Made by a program: the position numbers and the translations under genes. A DNA stretch of 64,000 nucleotides from assembly GCA_020744425.1 (NCBI GenBank), contig JAGMUV010000004.1:2046001-2110000 (forward strand). Reading direction: 5' to 3'. This DNA comes from Dactylonectria macrodidyma (Eukaryota > Ascomycota > Sordariomycetes > Hypocreales > Nectriaceae). Below the pieces are notes generated by a model. That model searched no databases and was not told the origin of the DNA. It saw only the letters and a list, made by a program, of their open reading frames with translations. Below are positions 1 to 11,023 of the stretch, piece after piece (positions within the stretch are counted from its first letter, which is position 1; every line of letters begins with the position of its first letter).

Positions 1-1040
1 TTCTTACTCACGCTCCCTCTCCTCACGTTGTCGCCAAAGTCGAAGGCGGTAAAGTTCCCCGCGAGTCCCTCGGTCATCGGCTTTCCCTTGGCCTTGTCCA
101 CGTCGTCGACTTCCATGGAAAAGCTCTGTCTCCGCGGCGTGTGGAATGTCAGTGTGTCGCGCTTGGCCTGTACATTGCGAATGACTGGTACATCCCAGAT
201 GTCCTCGCTCGTGCGGAGCACTGATGCCGCTGGGCTGGGCAACGCCCTGGGACCGGTGGTTTCGACGTTGCGCAGTGCGCTCGGGGCATTGCGGCGACTG
301 CTCGAGGGACGGCCGTCCGAGTTTTTGGGTGAAAACGGCAGCTCGGCGCTGAGGATCGACGGTGGAGGGGATGGATATCCATTCATGCCTGGATTGCTAG
401 TGTCCCTGGTGTGGTTCGCGTTGACGCCGAATTCGAACTGTTCCAGCGAGTTCTTTCCTGCTACAGGCGATATAGGTGTATTTCCCGCCGAATCTGCGCC
501 GCCAAAGTGGACATGGAACGGGTTCTCCCATTCGGTCCTCTTGGATGTTGCCGTACCGGGTCGAGTCGGGGTACCTGGTCTGTTTGCACCTCCAATTGGT
601 CCTGGCATAGCGAGGCTCGTGGAACTACCGTTGAAGCGCGTGTTAAGATTCAGATCTGAGGCGTGCATTCGCGAACTTCCGAGGCCTGGGGCTCGAGGCG
701 CAGCCAGGTCAACCATTGACGAGGTTGCGCCTGCACCTCCCATGTACGGGGCATGCCATTGGGTTGGGGCGTGATTGGAACTTGAGGTATCTGGACGGCC
801 TGGACGGGAGAAGTTACTGGTAGGACGTTGCAATTCTCTAGGGAAATCTCGAGGGCTCTCGAGGGGCTGGTCGTTGAGGTGCAGGATTGATCGTGAAGGC
901 GGCTTGTGCTTCTCTCTAGAGACATTGCGCGGTTAGGAGAAGGGGGCTTCATGAGGGTAATGAGAGAGGTTGAGCGGCAGAAATACGTACTGGGACTTCT
1001 TCTTGTCGCTCCCAAGCTTGAGGCCGAAGAAGGAGACCAT
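1..1040 (-). CDS. Conserved Ser/Pro-rich hypothetical protein, 5' part only
   Basis: The gene starts with ATG at 1040 and continues beyond base 1, so its C-terminus is missing. Exon 1 is 991-1040. A 75-nt intron follows at 916-990 (donor GTACGT, acceptor TCTAG). Exon 2 is 915 to 1 and stays open to the window edge. The protein starts MVSFFGLKLGSDKKKSQ, a lysine-rich head followed by about 320 residues of Ser/Pro/Asn/Thr-rich sequence with no membrane span or catalytic motif. It looks disordered. I recognise the start as typical of uncharacterised Sordariomycete proteins, but I know no function. The splice join keeps the frame (CA + A gives Gln), which supports the model. About 4 kb of non-coding DNA lies upstream. 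Confidence 0.75.
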
Positions 1041-2108
1041 TTTGAGAGACTGTTACAGGGAGCTGGGGCACGCGTGTTGGTGCGCATGTGAAGCCCACTT
1101 TGATACTTTCTCCTGGCCTTCTTCAGATGTTCTAACCCTCGCCCAGACTCGTCAAGACCTGGGGAACGGCCCGGTTTTACGGAAGGAGGCGTCAGGCGCA
1201 GACTGCCCACCTACCGGGGGGTTAGGACGGTTAGGTCACCGGTGATTTAAATCGAACAGTACGTAGTGTCGATAGCGTAGAGTAGCGCAGTGTATCGTGT
1301 GGTGTCGTGCGAGAGTGCGAGTGGGTTTGGGTGCGGGCGTGTGCACGAGGCCCGCTTAGGCGGATTCCAGATTGCAAGGGTGATAATGAAGCTGAAAGAG
1401 ATGAAGAGGCGCGAATGGAATGATGAAGATGATGCTACTGTGACGATTCGTAACCAGGAATCATGACAGGTTCATGTCTCAGCCGTGGGTTTTTCTTAGT
1501 GTTTCTTCTTTTTCGTTGTGTCTCGGCGCAGCAAGGGAAACGAAAGCCAGGCACAGCGAAACAGTTAGGTCAGCTGCCAAAGAGGTTCTCAGGGGCTGAA
1601 AAGACGCCGTCGCGGGGTCCAAGAGATTGAAGAGATGGATGGATCCGAACGCGCGCAACCACTATGATGTCGGGCAACCACTATCGTATATTCGGGTGCG
1701 CAACACGGATGAAGAAAAGGATAGCGTAGGGGGGGAATTCAAGACGAGGGATTGAAGGATCGAGGAGTCGAAGAAGCGCGATAATAAGGCTGTTGTAGAT
1801 GACGGGGGTGCAGAATAGCAAAGAAATAAGGTCGATAACCAGGCGACGCTGACACTACCACGGACCCCAGGATCTGTCGGCGTGTTCTGTTTCTAGCACG
1901 AAAGGGATAAAAATAAGAAGAGCTGAAAGGGAGTGGACGCGAGGGAATGGTTGCAATAGAATGGCTGCAATAGAACGGCTTTACAAGAGACCGGATGGCG
2001 TAAGAGAATGGCTGGCGTGAGAGAAATGGCTGCTGCTGCGCCCTGGAAAACAGAGGCCGGATGGGCGTAAATGCCGAATGACAAACGGGCGAAAGGGGCG
2101 AAGTGATG

Positions 2109-2127
2109 GTGTGTGTGTGTGTGTGTG
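2109..2127. repeat. GT dinucleotide microsatellite
   Basis: Nine GT units plus one G in uninterrupted array, in intergenic DNA. Confidence 0.95.
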
Positions 2128-2987
2128 ATATCACAGCCACGCACTGTCGTCGGTCCCGATCGAAGACGATGACGAGGAAGGGAAGGAGAGAAAAGGAAGT
2201 CGACAAACAGACATTACAATCGCGATCAAATTGCGGCCAGAATTGAAAAGAGAGAGATGAGAAAGAGTCCCACGAGCATGCATGTTCGCTCTTCGCTCCA
2301 CTTCCCACCACTCTCCCACCACTCTCCCCAAAAACACCAGACCAGATATGGCCCAGAAATGAAGCCAGAAAGATTGAACCCTGTGCGGCCGCCCCCATAC
2401 GTAGCCAAAGCTTCCACCCACGCCTAATCTTGTGGTGGTAGACGCGGACAAATCCAACCACCACCCTGGTCAAAGTTCCCGGCGACGGATGGGGACTCCG
2501 TCCGTACCTTGCATGGGGAAAAGGGGACCTCGTCGCGTGCGGGCATCCTTGTCCAGTGCATATTTCCTTCCCGAGAGTTGCATTGCAGAGCCCTCTCCCC
2601 CTCAAGACAACCCCTAGAATAAAGACCCTGGAATCTTGACCAAATCCAGAGCCCAACGGGTCCAAACGCAAGTCGACGTCGTTACCAAAAAGAGGCAACA
2701 CGCATCGAAGGGCCAATAGGGGCAACTCTAGCTTTCCCACCGTCACAGTGACACTTTCCCCCCCGTTGTTCGTTCGCTCAGGTGGCCTATCCAGGCCCGA
2801 ACCGGCAACCCGTGGCCAGGGGATTCAACCCTTGGACCTTGGGAGCTTGACCAGGGTAGTCCAGGTGAGATGACAGAGACAAGGGAGGGGATGGAAGCCA
2901 TTCCCCCACTCACGCATCCATACGTAACATCCCGTACATGCTTCGTAGTGCAATACGCATATTAATTAGGCAGGGTAGCATGCTCGA

Positions 2988-3015
2988 GGATGACGGATGA
3001 CGGATGACGGATGAC
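2988..3015. repeat. Tandem heptamer GGATGAC x4
   Basis: Four perfect head-to-tail copies of the 7-mer GGATGAC in intergenic DNA. The unit length makes slippage a likely origin. Confidence 0.95.
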
Positions 3016-5172
3016 GAGAGTGATATTGAGATCAATATCTGACTGCATATCCATCACTGGTCTGGGTCGGGCCCGACCCGACAGACGGAATTCCTTCTTA
3101 CGAATACAATACACAATACTGCGACACTCAGTACTTCGCGAACGACCTGTCAAAGCTGATGGGATAATGATCGTCTTTGTCCCTTCGACGATCGCTCCAA
3201 CTGAAACAACCGTCGACCCTGAAACGGCCATTCTTCCCGTCCGTCTTCTTTGGGCCAGTTGGTCGTGTTTCTATTCCCTCTTTTAGCATCTGCATCACAC
3301 ACTGTTCGGTACCAACATCCAAAATTCCTGCATCCCCCCAAGCCGCCGCGATTCATCCATAAATAATAACCCCTTAGCGCCCTGTGCACCCTTTTTCAAC
3401 GCTCTCGCCCCCAGGCATTACCCCGGTTCAGTTCTCGACCGCTAACGGGTTCATGCGTTCTAGCTGGTTGCTGTGGGACAGCCTTACCATGACCATTTCT
3501 CGCTGTGCAATTTATGAGCCCGCTTGGATTAATTACGACCCCGGTTTGCACAAACCGCTTTGTCGTCACCCCGCCCCCCAGTATTTTCCTCTCAAACCTG
3601 GATCCTGTCTGTGATCGACAAGCCCACAAACAAACAATGCAGCCGAAACAATCGCCCAGTGTGGTTGCAGGAATTCAATTCCTCACAAATACTGTCCATC
3701 CTTCTCCCACCTCACAAGGCAAGCAACACCAAGTGCAATGTCGATGCTATTGTTTCAGCTTCCCAGCTCATTCCACCGACCTTCACGTTGATCTTTATAC
3801 TAGGACTCTCTCAACACGCGCCTTAGCCAAACTCGTGGATTCTGTGGCGGCCGTTGGAAACGAGATATGACGATGTGCGAAGCCGTTGCCCACAAGGGAG
3901 AATACGGATGGGGCCGTAAGTTAGTTTAGAGCAAAAGATCTTCACGGAACCAGAGAAACCTCGTACCCCCTCGGCAATTCACCAACTGATGCAACGTCAA
4001 TATGTTACAGCCCCCTTTGCCTTCCAGGGCAAGTCCTGCAATGTTCCTGCAATGTGAGCTTACAGCGCCGCCATTGTTATAGTGGCATTCGCGACATCTT
4101 TCTTCCTTGTACTACGGATGCATCACTTATTGTATCACTTGAGTGAGATTTGCGAAATCCTTCTTCCGCTGTGGCGTTGTGCCACAGCTTCAGGACGGCA
4201 TGGGTTCGAGGTACGATTTCTCATGCTCAGGGTTAGAAACAGTGGCTTTATCCAAAACAGCTTACAGTTACCCGTACGTATTTCAAGGCATAAGTATCGT
4301 CATAGGAACCCTCAATGGTATACTTTTAATATGAGTCCAAGGTCGGTTTCACGGCTCCTCAACTCGCTACACTTTTAGATCGCGCTCAGCAATGATGGCT
4401 ATGTCTTTGCGGTGACGTAGCAGACTCGTGTGAAATCACGACTTAAAGGATACTCTCCCAGTGCATGATGAAGCGATAGGCAAGTATCCTAGCATGCTTA
4501 CCAATGGGCTCGTGGGCGGACGAGAGAGAGGAGAACAAGCAGCTGGGTATCGTGTTCACATTGTCTAAGTGACTGAACAGACAAGTTGACTTCAGATCTT
4601 AGGCGGATGTGTACAAGCAACTGAGGAATAGCGTCAACACTAGGAACAGACGCCTCTTCCACGGCGAATTTATGCTTGGAAGCCTTAACTGTAAATTGAA
4701 TAGCCCCTTCCCAATGATACCGTCAGGAGCCAGCCCGGCTCAACCTATCAATTCAACCCAAAACGCCAGGACCTTGATACACATGCGCTCTGCAGTCTGG
4801 ACTGCGTTACTGACCCAATAAGCAAACGGCCGTCACCCCCTCCCATACAATTATCCCTTCGTAGATGTGTCCCTCGCCTCGAATCCGCGCCTCAGACTCC
4901 GACCTAGTAAGCGCAACGCCAGTGCATAAGCATGACAGCCATTGCAGCCATGTATCCGGAAGACCTCAACAGTAAGAGCCTAAGGCTGGCTAGGCACCGG
5001 AATGTGTCGAGATGTCCTCAGCGTGAGACGTGCTCTGCGCACCGGGGCTGCAAGCGCGAAGACTCCAGCACATCTGCAGTCTCTCCAGAAAGCCAGCATC
5101 GACTCATCATTCCGAATACAGGCACTGCAACTTGTGAAAATCTCCTTTTCCTCGTCATATCCCGCCCATCCC

Positions 5173-5958
5173 TCACAGCTGTTCCAACAACTTCCGCCGC
5201 CTGCGTTCAATCAACTCCTCCTGCACCTCCTCCATCGTAGGCAGCACCCACGTATCTCCGTCGCCCGAGTCTCCCGGGAGCGGTTCCCAGCCGTCGGGCG
5301 CCCCCTTCGGCCCTGTCTTCAGCATGTGCTCCACCGCCTGGCGCTCCTTCTCGGCCTCGTATGCCAGCAGCTTGTCGTCCTCCTCGTCGGGCGCGTAGCC
5401 GTAGTACGCCGCGTCCACGTTGCGCCGCAGGTCCTTGCTCTCCCCCAGAGGCTTGTCTTCTTGGCCCTTGCTCTTGGCCGCTTCGAAGAGCTCCTTGACG
5501 CCCGGGAGGTCACGCGCGCGCCCAAAGTATCGGTATCCCTTGCCGCCGCCGGGTATCTCGCGCCCTTGCTCGTCGTAGATCTTGCCGCCGCCGCGCATGT
5601 AGTTGGGTCCGCCGAGATTCCGTATCTGCACCTCCCACATGTGCTTTTCCCGCATGAGCTTGTTGATCTCGTCGTTGAGGTCACGGATCTGGTAGTCGCT
5701 CAGGACGGGGTCCTGGATCCGCGACATCTTGCGCGAGATCTCCTTGAGGACCTGGCCACGCCATTTTTCGCAGGAGGGGATCGCCTCGACTTCGGTGATG
5801 AGCTTAGGGCGGCGGGTGCGTCCGGCGTCGATGATGCCGAGGTCTGCTGCTTGGGCTTCGCGAAAGCGAAACAGCATAGACTGCGCCTTTTCCGAGTTTC
5901 GAGACTAAGGAACGGTTAGCCATACAGCCGGAAGCTTTCCAGGGTCAACACATACCAT
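5173..5958 (-). CDS. isy1: Pre-mRNA-splicing factor Isy1
   Basis: Isy1 is a component of the Prp19-associated (NineTeen) part of the spliceosome and acts in the nucleus around the first catalytic step. The predicted protein has 244 residues. Its N-terminus, MSRNSEKAQSMLFRFREAQ, is the family signature. It is followed by the conserved block around EVEAIPSCEKWRGQVLKEI and the IQNLGGPNY-like block (here IRNLGGPNYMRGG). The C-terminus is Glu/Arg-rich and probably helical. Exon 1 contributes only the ATG (5956-5958). A 51-nt intron (5905-5955, GTATGT...TTAG) separates it from exon 2 (5173-5904). I chose this start because the spliced product restores the expected N-terminus, whereas the first ATG inside exon 2 would lose ten conserved residues. 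The stop is TGA at 5173-5175. Confidence 0.93.
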
Positions 5959-6501
5959 TTTGACGGAATATCAGATGCCGGCGAGGTAGAATGGGGCGGG
6001 GGGAGTTGTAGCGTGGCAGCGAACCAAATATCGAGGTTTGGATGCCACACCTAAGTTTTCCCAGCCTCGCTCAGACTGAGCACCCCAAAGAATGTCAGCC
6101 ACAGTCAGCCACAGTGCACAACCACACTTGGGCTTGGCACTCTCAGCCTTCTCGACCTCGACGCGTTTCGGCGCGACCCGCCAAACGAATTAGAACTTCG
6201 TTTATCCAACACAACGACTATTGTTCACCAAACGATACTTGACAGCCTCTGACAGCTGCCAACGGCCTGGCGTTCTGCCGCATTTTACCACTTATTCACA
6301 GATTCTGCCAATATAAAATCTCTTCCACTCCGACTTGATTCTGAAATTTCCTCTCTCCTTATCACTCCAACCTTCAGCTTCATGGATCACCAGTTCGACT
6401 ACCAACACGACAAGGAGCAGTCCTCCTTCTTTCCTTCCATGCATCCATCCGCCTTGTTCCATTCAGCTCCACTCGCCTTCCTGTTCCCATCTCCTCAACA
6501 T

Positions 6502-6537
6502 GCTTCTCCAGCTTCTCCAGCTTCTCCAGCTTCTCCA
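6502..6537. repeat. Tandem nonamer GCTTCTCCA x4
   Basis: Four perfect copies of GCTTCTCCA in direct array within CT-rich intergenic DNA. Translated on the plus strand they give Ala-Ser-Pro repeats, but no surrounding gene is evident. Confidence 0.95.
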
Positions 6538-6832
6538 GTCTCGTTCGCCTTTCACCTTCGCCCATCGCGCTTCAGCAACGCCTACTTGATCACAGCTTCT
6601 CCTCAGTCACCATGACACTTTTCTTCGGCCACTCGGCAATGGCCACTATTCAGCATTTGCCACTTCGCGGGCACTTCTCCTCGGACGAAGTCGTCTCTCC
6701 ACCATGTTTGTTACAATCCCTCTCTCCCCTGTACTATCCCTCCCCCGCCCTCAAGCTACATGTGCTGCTTCTCTCTGTCCGACTAATGCCCCTCTGCCAA
6801 TGTCCCAGTGGACCTTGAAAGCCCTGCTTCTC

Positions 6833-7101
6833 CTTTCTGCATTCCCTTCTGCGCTTGCTTTCTGCATTCCCTTCTGCATTGCTTTCCGCACACTGCTCGC
6901 AAGGCGTTCGGCGTACGGCGTACGGCGTTCCGGTTGTCCCTGGGTATAGACTATAGACTGGTATAGATTATAGACTGGGCATAGACTGGGGAGTATCCTT
7001 ATGGTAATATCGGTATCTGCTTTCTCAGGAGCCCGGCGTTTGGCGTTTGCTTTTTGTGTCAGGAGTCTGGCGTAAGGAGTTAGGCGTCCGGCGTCCGGAG
7101 T
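6833..7101. repeat. Cluster of different short direct repeats
   Basis: Several unrelated short repeats sit side by side. A 20-bp direct repeat (copies 6833-6852 and 6858-6877) comes first, then GGCGTTC/GGCGTAC units at 6903-6931, then TATAGACT-based units at 6945-6991, then dispersed GGCGT-based units at 7035-7101. The copies diverge slightly in the later blocks. This looks like a slippage-prone or minisatellite-like patch rather than one element. Confidence 0.8.
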
Positions 7102-8016
7102 TTTGTTTTTTTGTTTTCCCCTGCTTTACTACCATCACCTCACCCTCCTCCCTTTCACTCACTCCACATTGCCCCGTCCCGTCCTCACAGCTGCAATGAT
7201 GATAATGCTCACCCGAGCATGGCGATTCCTCAGGGTTGGCTTCGTAAGAAGCCACTCTCTGCGAGCGTGACCGTTCCAAGAACAGAAATCTGAGCAGACC
7301 GAGTTCCTTTTCCCTTTTGTCCCCCAATGCGCTGCCGAGTCTCACATAGCCGCAATGACCGACACCCCAACACGAAGAAGACGTCTCCCAACCCCCCTAA
7401 CTGCCCCTTTCTCTACCTCTTGGCAAGCGAAAGCTGATGGCTTGCGGGTTTGCGAGATGCTTGTGATTCGAACGTTATAGTTTTCAATCGGAGCAGGCTG
7501 AGCTCGAACCCAGTGCGTGGAGGATGCGAGGGGGGAAGGCTCGAGATACAAGAAATTGCCCGGTGATGATGCAGGACCAAAAAGCCAAATTTGCAGACAG
7601 CAGCGGTGGCATTCGTCCTTGTGGCGTCTGCGAGGACTCTGGCCCACATCGCGAGTTGTCGTTGAGAACCCAAGAGAGCTAATCTGAGGGCGTCACTTTC
7701 TTGTATCCCTAGCTGTTCCGTAGGTAGATAGCCGAAGAACAATATGTCAGTAAACGAACTCGGCAGGCATTTGATGTCAAGATATAGCAGTCGCACTACG
7801 TGAATACAAGCTCTATCGTAAATTATGACCCTAGGCCAATGCGATGGCACAGTGAATGCTTTGTTCATGAGAAATCAATTTGATACTTCAGACGAGAAAA
7901 TGCGCATCTATGTCATTCCACTTTTTACCCTTACTCTACATACGAGTGCTCAACTGTGGGCCCCTCGTGTCTCAAAAAACATTGTACATTCTGCCTTCCC
8001 AAATCCCGCGATTCCT

Positions 8017-9611
8017 TTATTGGGTCTTCTTCGTACCAGCCGGGGTCTTGACGGGTTGACTGTACATCCATAGGGCGCTGAAGGCGACGAAGCCAACGAC
8101 GGTGGCGCCGATTCCGGAAAGCCAAGGCCAGGCTCCAGAAATGGAGTAGCTGCGAGGCCACTCATCGTGGGCCATGTGGCGAACGCTGACGGTGTTCTTC
8201 TCCTCGAGGTGGGTGAGGAAGGGGCGCTTGTAGTTGATCTTGAAGTTGAAGATGCCGTGCTGGTCGGGCAGGGTGAAGTTGGTGGCGAAGATGGTCTCGC
8301 GGATGGTCTCGGACGTGGCGACGAGATCCCGGCGCTCGAAGGGGGAGAGCATGGAGAACTCGAGCTGGAGAGCATCGCCCTCGGGGACTTGGAAGGGAAC
8401 CCAGCGCTTCCAGGCGTACTCGGAAACGGAAATCTTGTAGGACTACAACGAAAGTTAGGCATAGACTCAGGAACGGAGAAGAGGCGATGGACACTTACAA
8501 CATCGTTCTTGACACGGTAGATATCGGGGTTAATCTCATCGTCACCGTCGAGGTGGTGCTCGATGCTGTTGACTCGCAGCACGCCCAGCTCCTTGAAGGT
8601 CCACGCCGACAGGGTAGTTATGAACTCTCGGTTGCTGGTGAACTGGGCCGCCTCCTGGGGTCGGGCAACCTTCTTCTCGTGCCACTTGTCCTGAAGCATC
8701 TCGGCCGAGCCAACGATGGTGAAGCGCGCCGAGTTGAGAGCCTGCATGACGGAGACGATGGCCAGCTGCTGACCGGCAGCAAAGAGGTCCTCGGGGTCAA
8801 CGACATCGCCCTGCTCCTTGGGGTTGTAGCTGTAGGCAGTGGCGGGGGCTCGCAAGATAGGGGTGAGGAGGGGTCCAGACCCGAGGGTGTGTCCGATGGC
8901 ATGAGGGACGGTCAGCGCGGCGCCGGGGATCTCGAAGTACGTCTTGAGGCCGGATCGGACGTTGGGGGCCGAGTTCAGGACGAGGACGTCGTGGGATTCG
9001 GCGGCGGAGATGGTGTCGTAATAGAAGTGGTCCACGACGGAGCCCGTTCGCTCGGCGGGGATGGAGATGTCGAGCTCGGCGAGCAGGGCGGTCAGCGAGC
9101 TCGGGACCGAGTGGGTGGAGGACATGGTCAGGAGGATGTTGCCCTCGGCGTTGATGAAGTCGACGAGGATCTTGGGCGTCAGGTTGGGGCCGAGACCTTG
9201 CGTCCGTTAGCATGACGAGCAACAGGGTATTCAGCACAGTCGCCGAAGCGATGCGACGCAGGAAGGCAACGAACCCTTGATCTTGGAAGGCAGGAAGATG
9301 AGATGATCATAGTTTCTCTCGCCGTGTTCGAACAGGCTCAAGCCCTCGCTCTTGGGTGAGTCGTAGGTGATCTCATATCCGCGCTCTGTCGCAAAAAAAA
9401 GTCAGCCCAACAGTCTCATATACTCAACACCAATGCGTCGGCAACACATTGGCAGCGCCTTTTCCGTACCAACCAAGTCGCCAAAGAAGAGCGAGTAGGC
9501 CTCCTTGTCCTCGACATTGTCCAGCACGACCAGCAGGCGGCTGCCGACGGAGCTCGTGGCCGAAACCAAGGCCACAAAGAGCAAGAGCACGAGACTCGCA
9601 AACGACCGCAT
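8017..9611 (-). CDS. wbp1: Oligosaccharyltransferase 48 kDa subunit (Wbp1/OST48)
   Basis: This is the Wbp1/OST48 subunit of the ER oligosaccharyltransferase, which transfers the lipid-linked glycan to Asn of nascent proteins. The predicted protein has 458 residues, normal for the family. It has a signal peptide (MRSFASLVLLLFVALVSA), an N-terminal lumenal domain starting at LLVVLDNVEDK, the conserved GHTLGSGPLLTPILRAP region, a C-terminal transmembrane helix around GIGATVVGFVAFSALW and a Lys-containing cytosolic tail ending TKKTQ. Four exons: 9470-9611, 9275-9385, 8499-9196 and 8017-8442. Introns are 84, 78 and 56 nt and all three joins keep the frame. The gene is divergent from nuo9.5, about 700 bp away. 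Confidence 0.96.
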
Positions 9612-10318
9612 CTTGTGTGATGCGGTGGATCTGCTAGAAATAGGGATTGGATTGGTGGTGTTTGCGGGTGTGATTGCGTCTCTCTGGGAGGCAGGACGCT
9701 GTTATTCGCAGACGTGGACAGCTTGGGGGGAGCTTGGTGAGCTTGCGTTGAGGGATACGTAGCCTTGCCAAGCGCCTGTGGGGCTACCACATTGGGGGGT
9801 GCGTAACGCTGAAGCAGACGTGTTTGAGAAAAGCAGGCCCAGAAATTGGAAGAGGATCTAGGCCTGTTTAGGTATCATTATAGTAGTTTATCTCCACGAT
9901 GCTTGAGAGAGCATCACATTTTCTGCTAGCTTTCATCCATGACAACCATTTTTTATCGATAAAAATGACAATCTCAATTTACCGGGAATAATTGAGTATA
10001 TTTTGCATCCATCAAGTAAATTAAGAGACGCATCGAGGCTAGAACAAGATACTTTGCTCTCACATACACATCCCTATTCGGATTAGCGCGCTACCTCGCT
10101 CGCGGATTATCCAACTCTCCCGCGGCTTGGTTTTTCCGCTCCTGCGATTGGACCGAGCCCAGAGCAGTGATGGGTGAAGTCGTCTCCAGCCCGTCAACAC
10201 CACGACAAGCAACCCCACGACATCTCCAGCCGCCAATTGAGTACGCCGCCCCGACTCCCTTCATCCCTCTCTCTTTCGTATTGCTTACCTATTTCGCCCA
10301 CAGGACCAATTGCCCACC
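9612..10318. promoter_or_regulatory. Divergent promoter region between wbp1 and nuo9.5
   Basis: This 707-bp segment separates two start codons pointing outwards, so it must serve both genes. Its middle, about 9840-10080, is clearly AT-rich compared with the flanking genes and contains no long ORF. A possible 5' UTR intron of nuo9.5 could run from the GTACGCC near 10240 to the CCCACAG just before 10304. That is inference from splice-like sites only. Confidence 0.55.
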
Positions 10319-10622
10319 ATGTCCGCGGCCGCGCCCCTCTTCTGGTCCACCCCCCTCAAGTACTGCCGCTGGGCTGCCCGCGAACGTCCGGCTCTCTTCT
10401 GGTCCGTCATCATCGGCGCCGCCGGCCCCGTCGCCATGCCCATTGTGCCCCCGATCCGATACTACTTCGGCGACGTTGATGCGCCCCCGGTCCCCGTTTC
10501 CTACCCTGGTACGTCATGCCGCATCCTCGACCTGGCATTGGAGAATCCGATGGGAGTCTAACTTGAGCCTTCTAGTCCCGACCGGCCCCCGGAAACAGCT
10601 GACCGGCTATGATGACGAGTAA
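10319..10622 (+). CDS. nuo9.5: NADH:ubiquinone oxidoreductase 9.5 kDa subunit
   Basis: This small accessory subunit of mitochondrial complex I (fungal 9.5 kDa subunit, probably related to NDUFA3) sits in the inner membrane. The predicted protein has 78 residues and starts MSAAAPLFWSTPLKYCRWAA. One hydrophobic segment, roughly residues 26-50, is followed by a short Pro-rich tail ending QLTGYDDE. Exon 1 is 10319-10508 and exon 2 is 10576-10622. The 67-nt intron has donor GTACGT and acceptor TTCTAG, and the join produces Val in SYPVPTGP. The start ATG has a good CCACC context. The assignment rests on recall of the fungal family and its size. Confidence 0.85.
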
Positions 10623-11023
10623 TCTTTAGGGTCTATGTGAAAAGATCGGGTACGAAGCCTAGGAGAGACGTCGAAGGCACATATTGTACAAACTACGGCC
10701 TTGGAGGCAGCAGCGGAGGATAGAACAGAGGACAAGGACAACCGAGGTCCATCCAGCAATTGAACGCTACAAACCATCTTTTTTCATGACACTCCTGCAA
10801 TTCATACAGAGAACAACACAGAGCGTCCGCTAATTCTATGCGCTCTATTCGGGTCGAGCTCCACCATGCAGATGTCAATTCACCACCCAAGTTTAATACG
10901 GCCAAAAACCACGCTATTCCTAACCTCTTTCCAGTCCCATGGCAACATTTTCAGAGACGCTCGTCACAGCGAGAATTGACGGTGGCTACTCTGCACTGTC
11001 GTTCTGGCCGGGAGGGCCAGACT

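Larger units (their letters stand above)
1041..5172. other. Long intergenic region without convincing genes
   Basis: About 4.1 kb lies between the 5' end of the minus-strand gene at 1040 and the 3' end of isy1. The longest open frame (1739-2746, minus) has no ATG start, is crossed by a GT microsatellite and reads as low-complexity sequence, so I do not call it. The region probably holds the promoter and leader of the leftward gene. It contains two simple repeats, listed separately. Confidence 0.6.
5959..8016. other. Intergenic region rich in short tandem repeats
   Basis: Two kilobases lie between the isy1 start and the 3' end of wbp1. I see no ORF with a credible start, codon pattern or domain. 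The plus-strand frames around 6330-6620 and 6610-6950 are low-complexity Ser/Pro/Leu translations of CT-rich repeats. The isy1 promoter must lie at the left end and the wbp1 3' UTR at the right end. Confidence 0.6.

Noticed and set aside
1739..2746. 335-codon minus-strand frame
   Set aside because: No ATG start, it crosses the GT microsatellite (His-Thr repeats), and no domain is recognisable.
5002..5919. 305-codon plus-strand frame opposite isy1
   Set aside because: Fully antisense to a conserved gene with clear homology. The translation is Leu/Val/Arg-rich without motifs.
8487..9215. 242-codon plus-strand frame opposite wbp1
   Set aside because: Antisense shadow. It is Gly/Asp/Val-rich and crosses wbp1 introns.
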